From the NCBI GenBank assembly GCA_025667525.1, contig CM046878.1, positions 77,789,696 to 77,853,695 on the forward strand: a stretch of 64,000 nucleotides of DNA, read 5' to 3'. Position numbers and translations under genes: made by a program. Position 1 is the stretch's first letter, and each line of letters begins with the position of its first letter. Below, one piece after another: positions 55,181-64,000 of the stretch. Below the pieces are notes generated by a model. That model saw only the letters and a list, made by a program, of their open reading frames with translations, had not been told where the DNA came from and did not search any database. This DNA comes from Glebionis coronaria (Eukaryota > Streptophyta > Magnoliopsida > Asterales > Asteraceae).

Positions 55181-58100
55181 TCATTTGGATGCCCGTTTCC
55201 TATTGAAATCGAAGAGGTGCGGATATTTCTTCCACATTTCATCCTCTCGTTCCCAAGTATATTCCGGTCCATGCTTTGAATTCCATCGGATCTTGACAAT
55301 AGGTATCCGACTTTGTTTCAGTTGCTTTACCTCACGATCCATAACCTCTACGGGCTCTTCGATAAAATACAACTTCCCATATATTCGAACCTTATCTAAT
55401 GAAATTTTCTCATCACTCACTGCTAGACATTTCTTCAGATTAGATACATGGAATGTGTTGTGAACACCATGAAGTTCTGGGGATAACTCTAGTTTGTAAG
55501 CCACCGGACCTACTCTAGATAAAATCTTAAAGTGTCCAATATAACGGGGATTCAATTTTGCTCGCTTTCCAAATCTTATAACGCCTTTCCATGGCGATAC
55601 TTTCAACATTACTTGGTCACCCACTTTAAACTCCATTGGCTTCCGCCGCACATCCGCGTAACTTTTCTGTCTACTACGGGCAGTCAACAACCTATTCTTA
55701 ATCTGAACTATCATCTCCGTAGTCTCCCGGATCAATTCCGGTCCCGTGAGCTGGGTATCCCCAACTTCACTCCAACATACAGGAGATCTACACTTCCTAC
55801 CATACAAAGCTTCAAACGGTGCAGCCTTAATACTAGAATGGTAACTATTGTTATACGAAAACTCTGCTAACGGCAAATGTTTATCCCAATTCTTACCAAA
55901 ATCTAACACACAAGCTCTCAACCTATCTTATAGTGTTTGTATCGTCCTTTCACTCTGCCCATCAGTCTGGGGATGATAAGCAGTGCTCATGTCGAGATTC
56001 GTTCCCAAAGATCTTTGGAGAGATTTCCAAAAATTCGATGCGAATCTAGGATCTCGATCTGAAATGATCGATACAGGCACTCCATGCTTGCATACAACAT
56101 TCTCAAGGTATATACGAGTCAGCTTCTCCAGTGAGAACTGCTCTTTAACCGGAATGAAGTGTGCTGATTTGGTCAGTCTTTCGACAATAACCCAAATCGA
56201 GTTGTTTCCAAATGATGTTCTAGGAAGCTTGGTGATAAAGTCCATCGTAATTCGCTCCCACTTCCATTTAGGAATCTTTGGCTGTTGAAGTAGTCCTGAT
56301 GGCTTTTGATGTTCAGCTTTAACTCTAGCACAAGTCAAGCATTGAAGAACATACATAGCAATATCAGCTTTCATATTCGGCCACCAGTACAATTTCTTCA
56401 AATCATGGTACATTTTATCAGACCCCGGATGAATGGAATACTTAGATTTATGGGATTCTAACATAATCAAATCTCTTAAGACTCCAAACTTAGGTATCCA
56501 CATACGACCTCTTAAGCATTTCACTCCATCAGCTCTAACCTCTAAAGGATCTCCTTCTCCTCGGAACCCTTCATTAAAAAAATTTTCCTTCTTACAAGCT
56601 TCTATTTGCGCATTTCTAATTTGCTCAGGCAAATTATTGTGCACGGTCAAGACTAGAGAACGTACCCTGATAGGCTCTCTATCTTTCCTACTTAATGCAT
56701 CGGCAACAACATTGGCTTTTCCTGGGTGATATTTTATATCACAATCATAATCACTTAACAACTCTATCCATCTTCGTTGCCTCATGTTCAATTCCTTCTG
56801 ATCGAGAATATACTGTAGGCTTTTGTGATCGGTGAATACCGTACACTTGGTGCCATACAGATAATGTCTCCACAACCTAAGAGCAAAGACTACAGCTCCT
56901 AACTCAAGATCATGAGTAGTATAATTCTCCTCATTCTTCCTTAAGTGCCTAGAAGCATAAGCTATCACTTTCTCTCGCTGCATCAAAACAGCTCCATAGC
57001 CTCTAAGAGATGCATCACAATACACTACAAAATCCTCACTCCCGTCGGGTAATGATAAAATTGGCGCACTACATAATTTTTGCTTCAATGTCTGAAATGC
57101 TCCATCTTCATCACTTCCCCAAACGAAAGGTTTATTCTTCTGGGTAAGCTTAGTCAAGGGTTTAGCTATCAAAGAAAATTCTTTAATAAATCGCCTATAA
57201 TAGCCAGCCAATCCTAAGAACTGTCGCACTTCCATTGGCGTTGTCGGTGCAGACCAATTCTTAATGGCTTCAACCTTTGCAGGATCAACATGAATTCCAT
57301 CTTTGTTAATCACATGACCAAGAAATTGCACAGAATCTAACCAGAAATCACACTTCGAAAACTTAGCATACAACTTTTCATCCTTCAACAAATTCAAAAC
57401 AATCCTTAAATGTTCTCTATGTTCATCTTCATTCTTAGAATAGATTAGAATATCGTCAATAAACACAATCACAAATTTATCCAAGTAGGGCTTGCACACA
57501 CGATTCATTAAATCCATGAAAACCACAGGTGCGTTAGTTAACCCAAATGGCATTACTTGAAATTCATAGTGTCCATAACGAGTTCTAAATGCAGTTATAG
57601 GAATATCTTCTTCACGAACGCGAAGTTGGTGATATCCAGACCGCAAATCTATCTTAGAATACACACTAGATCCTTGTAGTTGATCAAACAAATCATCAAT
57701 CCTAGGTAAAGGATATCGATTTTTAATTGTCAATTTATTCAGTTCCCTATAATCAATGCACATACGGAAAGATCCATCCTTCTTCTTAACGAACAATACT
57801 GGAGCTCCCCAAGGCGACGAGCTCGGTCGAATAAAACTTTATCAGACAACTCCTTAAGTTGCTCAGATAACTCCTTTAATTCAGAAGGGGCTAATCGGTA
57901 AGGCGCACGTGCCACCGGTGCAGCACCAGGAATTAGATCGATTCGAAACTCTACTTGCCTTATCGGTGGAAGTCCAGGTAAATCTTCAGGAAATACCTCA
58001 GGAAATTCACAAATAATAGGTACATCTTCCAATCGTTTTTCCCTAGACTCATTCCGGTTACTTGAGCTAAGAATAACTCACAACCGTTCCTGATGTACTT

Positions 58101-58499
58101 TTGGACTTTAATACATGAAACGATTTTCAAACGGGATTCACCTCGATTACCATCAATTACTAACGTCCTATTCCTAAGAGTAATCTTAACCTTCTTCTCT
58201 CCACATAAAATAGTAGCATTATTCAGCGACAACCAATCCATACCAATAATAATATCAAAACTACCTAATTCTATCAACATCAAATCAATCAGAAAGGAAT
58301 AGTTCAAGAGATTTAGAGAGCATCCTTCTAATAGCTTATTAGTTTTCACTAATTTACCATTAGCCAATTCCACCTCGTAACTGGTATTTATCTCAACAGG
58401 TTCAATGTCAATAAGGGCACTAAATTTAGTGGACACAAAGCTCCTATCAGCACCCGAATCAAATAAAATTGTTGAGTAAAAACGTACTGGTAACGACAT
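55181..58499 (-). pseudogene. G3 pol (PR-RT-RH-IN), broken
   Basis: Reading leftward: protease ILFDSGADRSFVS (near 58460). RT has [41 protein letters not shown] and catalytic [10 protein letters not shown]. RNase H has [14 protein letters not shown] and TDHKSLQYI. Integrase has [12 protein letters not shown] with [12 protein letters not shown] and [10 protein letters not shown], with Glu in GQSERT. The GPF-like region is [21 protein letters not shown]. The end ([20 protein letters not shown], then [15 protein letters not shown]) resembles the chromodomain-like tail of Tekay elements. Breaks: frameshift near 58045, single-base loss near 57837 just before the RT start, and TAA at 55928-55930 in integrase. 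Confidence 0.9.
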
Positions 58500-59657
58500 T
58501 TGGATCCTCTTTCTTCACCTCAATTGTTCCAAGTTGATAGATACCACCCTGGCGGTTTCTTCCAGGTACAATCGCTTTCAACTTGGGGCATTCCGATTTC
58601 CATGACCTTCTTCATTACAGTTGAAGCAAATGGTTCCCTTCTTACACCTTTCAACCTTGTGTCCAAGCTTTCCGCAGTTTTGGCACTTCCAGCAGTCGCC
58701 AGCATGCCTCTTGTTGCCACACTTAGGACATCTATCATCGTTGCGCGGTGTGTTGTTGGTAAGAGCATTTGCATTCCCCTTTCTCTGGTTCTGACGGCGA
58801 TTGAAATTCTTCCTATTATCACCTCAATCTACACGATCACCGTCTCCCTTTCTTTTCTCACCAACACGGGCTTCATCTTCCCTATCCTGAATTATCTGTC
58901 CAATGAGTTGGTAAGCCATTCGAACAGCATCATCAATGGTCAGTGGTTTAGATGATGTCACGTCCCCCCGGATATTCCTGGTCAACCCTTTAATATATTG
59001 CTCAATTCGGATCTCTTCGGGTTCCACCAATCGAGGACATAGCAAGGCCAACTCATGGAATCGGTTTGTGTAACTATCAATGTTCACACCTTTCATTCTC
59101 AAATGAATCAACTCTAGTTCTAACCTAATAATCATACTACAAGGACAAAACTCCAAAGTCATCAACTTCTTAATTTCAGCCCAAGGAGTAGCATTAGCAG
59201 CATCAAGACCCATGAAAGCAATTCTCCCGTTCCACCAAGTCAACGCACGACCTTTAAGAGTAGCCATAGCAAAAGTCACCTTATCTTCCTCCTTACACTT
59301 ACTAATACGAAACACCGACTCAATCTTCTCAATCCACTGGCTTAATCCTACAGCACCTTCAGTTCAATTAAAAGGTAGAGGTTCACACTTCATGAACGTC
59401 ACGTAAGTACATCCACCAACTTCAGGTGCATTAGTTCCAAGTCCTCCTATATTTCCTCCAGCATTAACATTCACATTATTAGCATTCATATTCACATTAG
59501 TACCGCCAATTCCACTACCGCCAGCTCCACTACCGCCAGCTCCACTACCGCCAGCTTCATTTCTAGCATTTGCCATAAATTCAATCATAGATGCGGTAAC
59601 TTGCTCCGTAATAATCCTACGTACATCATCCTCAGTCACAGCCTTCTTGGGCGGCAT
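58500..59657 (-). pseudogene. G3 gag, broken
   Basis: Start at 59657 (MPPKKAVTEDDVRRI), a glycine-rich GGSGA repeat (59570-59510) and N/V repeats. A gag core follows (KVTFAMATLKGRALTWWNG, IDSYTNRFHELALLCPRLV) and then zinc knuckles. The first knuckle, CQNCGKLGHKVERC (near 58690), is complete; the second, CFNCNEEGH, has lost its last Cys. TGA stops lie at about 59361-59363 and 58821-58823. A frame change leads into protease near 58500. Capsid and RNA-binding function in the family; this copy is dead. Confidence 0.88.
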
Positions 59658-59933
59658 AGTTCTATAATTTCACAATTTCAAAGTATTAAGCATTCACCCA
59701 ACAAGGGATTCATATAATATGGGTTGAATTCATAATCAAGATACAAATAAGGCACAGTATGGAATTCAAGACAAGATACATATTTCATTCGATTTGAAAC
59801 AAAAGCATTGTCTTAATTACATCCCATATCAAAGTTCTAGCACTATATATATACTCAAAATTCGTGCCAAGTCTACTACTAACAAGTTGGTTCAGTCAAA
59901 GCTACAAAAGTACAAAAGATACAAAGGTCACTA

Positions 59934-60959
59934 CTAAACACAGACTGGTCTACTGAGAACGCCAGATGGTCCATCATCCATCGTCTTCTGTATCTTTGTC
60001 GGACGATCACTAGACACATCTTCAGCTGGGCGCTTACGGATCACTCCTCTTTCAACCATGTCAGCATAAAATCTACTATTCCAACCCACGGATATATTCA
60101 ACTCCTTCTCAGCTTTCTCACGCATCGCACGAGCTACACTCAACTGAATCTCCATAGAATTCACCTTTTTCTTCATTTCAGCAAACTCACCACTTTCTAA
60201 CACTGATAATCTCCTAAAAGCCTCATTCAAACCACGCTCTACATCAGTCAAATCCAAACTAAGCAATTCCCGCTCTTTCTCACCAACCTTAGTCATTGAC
60301 TCCAAATAAGCAACATGAGTCTGAACAACACCTAACCCAATCTCTGTCATACTACTCTTAACACGGGAAGCATCTAGATCACGTCTCAAGGCCCATGGTG
60401 CAAGACCATCAATATGAGTAGCCTCTCGAGTACTAGACGACTCTCCTATCACACGTCTACGAGTAGCAATACCATCAGTACCGTCAGGTGCATTATCATC
60501 CTCATCCTCCTCTGATTCAGAATCAGATTCAGGCGATTCAGACATTTCATCCCTAGGTAGCTCAACCTCAGAATCAGACAAATAAACTGGTGGGGGTAAA
60601 GTCTCGCCCTCTGGAACATCATAAGGATAAATAAGCTCGGCTTCCTCATCATCATCGACCTCAACGTCTATACCTACATCCTCCTCGACATCCTCGTCGT
60701 TAATCTCATCATCTAAATTATCTAACCCAATCTCATCATCATTCTCTATATCAACATTATTAATCTCATTCTCTACCATATCAACCTGAGGGGCAATCTG
60801 ATCTCCTAGTCCTAACTCGGGCTCGGGATCCTCAAATGGTTCCTCCTCATCATCCATATCATAATCTACTAAGTCTAAATAAGGATCATCATCTACATTA
60901 GGTTCGGGAATAGCATGGTTTTCTACAGGAATATTAGGGTCAGCCATGACAATCTGCAT
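59934..60959 (-). CDS. Acidic coiled-coil ORF upstream of G3 gag (341 residues)
   Basis: Open from 60959 to 59934, 276 bases before the gag start on the same strand. Residues 1-165 are very acidic (DDEEEPFEDPEPE, DDEINDEDVEEDVGID, SESPESDSESEEDEDD). Residues about 195-295 are heptad-like and helical (EKERELLSLDLTDVERGLNE, EMKKKVNSMEIQL). The basic tail includes IRKRPAEDV. I see no gag, zinc or enzyme motif. From memory, Asteraceae chromoviruses often carry a similar acidic plus coiled-coil stretch ahead of an MPPK-type gag. It is intact while gag and pol are broken, which is odd. Function unknown. Confidence 0.6.
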   Translation of the reverse strand: MQIVMADPNIPVENHAIPEPNVDDDPYLDLVDYDMDDEEEPFEDPEPELGLGDQIAPQVDMVENEINNVDIENDDEIGLDNLDDEINDEDVEEDVGIDVEVDDDEEAELIYPYDVPEGETLPPPVYLSDSEVELPRDEMSESPESDSESEEDEDDNAPDGTDGIATRRRVIGESSSTREATHIDGLAPWALRRDLDASRVKSSMTEIGLGVVQTHVAYLESMTKVGEKERELLSLDLTDVERGLNEAFRRLSVLESGEFAEMKKKVNSMEIQLSVARAMREKAEKELNISVGWNSRFYADMVERGVIRKRPAEDVSSDRPTKIQKTMDDGPSGVLSRPVCV

Positions 60960-60979
60960 TTATATATATATATATATAT
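60960..60979. repeat. (TA)n microsatellite
   Basis: About ten TA units directly upstream (minus-strand sense) of the acidic ORF. Confidence 0.9.
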
Positions 60980-63900
60980 CTCGTATTAGGATAACATACT
61001 AGTTAAACAATAACATAATGAAATCACAATTGATGAGACTGCTTTTATACATAGTCTCATCGTCCAAATCGGGCTTAAAATGCATTAAATATCAAACTGC
61101 CAAATATATGCTCGTGTTTGTTGCTTGTATATTTTAGGTACGGATATTGAGGAAATGACAAAAAGATCACAAGAATCAATCAAAAACGAACACGGGAAAC
61201 GAAGCCGCACAATGAACCGGACCCGAATCATGAATTTCCAAAATGACCTTGAAGTTTGAAGATTGTACAAGTTTGGTCCCTCAAGAATTGAAGACTTGTT
61301 AATTTATACCCTTGCAAATCTCATTTATTGCATTTGGGTCCCTAAATTATCAAGAATTTGCAAGTATGGCCCTTGAAGATCTCAAAGTTTACAAGATTAG
61401 TCCTTGTTTCCATAACTATAACTTGGAAGGACTGAAAATGCCAACTGCCCAAAGTTGTTTACAAAGGAAAAGAAGTTTTTGCTGTTTATTACAAAATGAA
61501 GAAAGGAAAGGAATTGAGGGACTTATATTGCCCAGACAAACAAACTTCCCTCCTCCTATCACAGCCTCCCACGTCACCCACAATCCACCATCAACCAATC
61601 AGACACTCCCATCCACGTCAGACCCCACTCACGTTTTAAACTAATTTTTATAATCAGTTTATAGCTTTCCCACTAAAACACAATATTTAAAAACTTAATC
61701 CCCAAATCAGATTTAACCCAAGCCTAATCCACCCAATAACCCTAGTTAATCCCAGGATGAATTAAACCTTAATCAAAGGGGTTTTTGCTCAATGTTTCTA
61801 GATCACTAATTCATCACACCCTAAACACAAACCCACTCTCACTTTTGTCCCCACTCAACCCATGTGCTCCCCAAGAGATTCCCTGCTCACGTACCTTTCC
61901 ACAAAACCCCATGAGGGGACATGATCAACGCCCCAAATGGTTTTACTTGTCCTCCACACCAAATGAAGGGTCCAAGATCAAACAAGACAACTGGCCATCA
62001 CTTTCCTTCACATGTGAACCAAGGTTGACTGAAATTTCAAAAAATCGTCCAAGGGCATGTTAGGAATTTTGTTCATTAGGGTTTTCAGTATCTAGTAGCT
62101 TCTATTAGAGCCTATTTAAGGAGGATGCAACATGTGCATACCCCTTTGTTCCAGATTTTGCTTTAAAATATTGTAATTCCTTTTTAAAGTTATAAAAGTT
62201 GGTATTTGTGTTTATAAAGTAATTCCTTTTTATTTTTTAAAATTTGGTGGTATTGTTTAAGCATAATCTGAGTTCCATAAATCTCTTTTGGTTTTGTTAA
62301 CTTTAATTCAGAAAGTTAAGGTTGGTGAGAGGACACTCAATCCAAAACCTTGAATTTTCTGAGAAAGTTATATGAGCTATTGGCTTATTTGGTGGATAAC
62401 CAAATAAGCTACATAAGCTTGTATAAGCTATTTCATCAGTTTCAAGTCTTTCCAAGTTTTCTAAATTTTCAAATTTTCATTCAAGAGAAAAATCAGTTTT
62501 TTTAATATTTCTGCTTTATTTTTAAAAGCTATAAGCTACAAGTTGACTTGTCAATAAGTCAATCTTATAGCCTATAAGCTCTTGTACCAGGTTATTCTTG
62601 CTCTTGGTTGTCTGTTTTTGGCAGGTTCAAAACAGGAACTAAGAACATCATCATCATCATAATCATTTTGCATTCAAATTGCCAAAAAGTTCTGCACAAG
62701 CCCGGGCTTGTAAGGAGTTGGCTTTTCAGCCATTGTGGGACCTGGATGTCGGTCCCACAAGGTAAATCTCTTGTACATTGTTTCAGTTTTCAATATTTCA
62801 GTTTTATGTGATTTTTCATGAGTTTGTGAAAATATGCTTGTTTGTTTGTTTTATCTGCTTGATTAGGCCTCTTATTGTTTGTTATGCATATTAGGAGTGT
62901 TTGAAATCAGTTTGGTTGAGTTTGAAAAGCTTTTGGTTTGATAAAATTGATTTTCAGTAACTAAAGGGGTGTTTGGGAATAGGGGATAAGATGGTATAAG
63001 CTACTGCTTTTAGCTTGAAAACCACTCACACTCACTCTCTTAGGTTTACTTGGTATAAGTGTATTATTCTTGTTGGTTTGGTGTGTTTAAACCAGGAATT
63101 TGCATGTTAAAAATTGAGAAGAGTAGCCTAAATTCACAAAATGCCCTTAGTGACTGATTTTTGTTGATTTGGTTCATTAAATTCTTAAACCTGTTAGAAG
63201 TAGGGTTTAAGTAGGGTTTGTAATTGATTGTATGCTAGTTGGTGGGATTGTGTGCAAGATTTAGCCAAGTGAAAATCACAATTGTGCCATTTGAACCAGG
63301 TCACTGTTCATCAGACACCACTCATGCTTAATCAGTAACTTGTTGTGCCATTTGTGCTTGATTTTTGTGAAGTACTTGTGTGTTTTTTGTGTTTACTTAG
63401 ACTCCCCACAACCCAACTGGTGTGGGGGTGCCTTGTTGTCCAAAGAAAACCAAGCCATAAGCTTTCCTAAGCTCAAAAGGTCACCAGACCAAATTTTTGT
63501 ACTACCAGTGGGAACCAAGTTCCCACTGCCTGTGTTAAGGTTACCACTGCTCAGCATAAGGACAAAAGTCCCAACATGTCACTATCAAATTTCAAGATTT
63601 TTTGTCTTTTGTGGGTAAATTTAAGAGTTAGGGCTTGAAATTTGTTTCATTATTTTTCTTATTTAATTTGGGATTTTTCTGTTTAATTAGAATTTTTATT
63701 ACTGTTCATTTGCTATTTTTTAGGTTTAATTGCAATTTTTAAATACTTTTAAGTTTCTATTTTTTGTGATTTAGTGACAAAAACAATTATTTTTCAGTTT
63801 TAAGATTTTTCTTGGATTTAGAAAAATAATTTAAGATTTTTAGTTCAAAAATTTTTTACTATTCACTTTTTATTTATTTTTTAGAATTAAATTAGTTTAG

Positions 63901-64000
63901 TTAAGGTTTTATTTATAACTGTTTTTGTCTTTTAGTGAAAAATTTTATATTTTTCAAAGTTTTTCATTTTTCTACTGTTCTTTAGAGTAATTTAGGATTT
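60980..64000. other. Unresolved region at the right end
   Basis: No coding similarity on either strand. Features: perfect 9-bp inverted repeat GATGAGACT/AGTCTCATC (61032-61040, 61053-61061), which could mark an LTR start; TATTTAAGG TATA-like site (62113-62121); ATAAGCT-rich stretch (62366-62590); ATC/CAT microsatellite (62645-62662); very T-rich low-complexity end (63600-64000). It may be the G3 leader or a nested plus-strand element beginning near 61031. I found no primer site of the TGGTATCAGAGC or TGGCGCC type. Confidence 0.4.

Larger units (their letters stand above)
52065..64000 (-). mobile_element. G3: minus-strand Ty3/gypsy chromovirus-type element (partial)
   Basis: 3' LTR (52065-55139), polypurine tract, pol, gag and an upstream acidic ORF, all on the minus strand. 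The pol order PR-RT-RH-IN and a C-terminal chromodomain-like segment place it with Tekay/Del-type chromoviruses (family knowledge). It is inserted in the RT gene of C2; CGGAT at 52060-52064 is the presumed left target duplication. Neither primer site nor 5' LTR is seen before 64000, so either the leader is over 3 kb long or another element is nested at 60960-64000. Pol and gag carry stops and frameshifts. Confidence 0.82.

Noticed and set aside
58500..58955. Plus-strand 151-codon and minus-strand 100-codon frames overlapping G3 gag
   Set aside because: The zinc-knuckle frame is the real one; both of these are out-of-frame readings of it.

Overview
The window is a transposon-dense piece of plant nuclear DNA. 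It is AT-rich, has no operons, shows intron-like gene fragments, and almost every recognisable coding stretch belongs to an LTR retrotransposon. Gag, extra-ORF and gag-upstream protein styles resemble elements I know from Asteraceae (composites), so I infer a composite host; that rests on memory of the families, not on a search. I see no intact host gene, rRNA, tRNA or CRISPR array.

Layout. Positions 1-2020 and 11035-12692 are low-copy-looking DNA with broken gene fragments. A PRELI/MSF1-like exon piece abuts a multi-exon eIF3a remnant. Between them sits a young, complete LTR element A (2026-11029, target duplication CTAAA) with identical-length 3,240-bp LTRs and a 2.5-kb interior without gag-pol. 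Next comes a long LTR with its polypurine tract and non-coding interior (element B, about 12700-17318). It abuts the broken gag and 5' LTR of a minus-strand Ty3/gypsy element G1 (17319-18945). Positions 18946-20640 hold unidentified DNA and a palindrome-rich AACCGGTT block.

From 20681 rightward the window is a nest. C1 is an old minus-strand Ty1/copia element (20681-32037). A plus-strand relative, C2, starts at 32038 inside the C1 leader. C2 is itself split by a nearly intact 12-kb Sirevirus-like element S (37393-49423, target duplication TGCCC, LTRs identical by eye). C2 is cut again at 52064 by a minus-strand chromovirus-type Ty3/gypsy element G3, which runs out of the window. The rest of C2, the rest of the C1 leader and the G3 5' LTR should lie beyond 64000.

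Two observations stand out. (1) The interior of element A carries five consecutive stem-loops (5961-6367). Their loops share GGGAC while their stems differ in sequence yet stay complementary, with G-U pairs that favour plus-strand RNA. (2) Element S is threaded with about 50 copies of a short motif (core CGYTGACA) spaced at 21 bp (sometimes 15). It occurs in both LTRs, in protein linkers and in non-coding spacers, but I found none in the enzyme domains. The older copia elements carry their own phased motifs in matching places.
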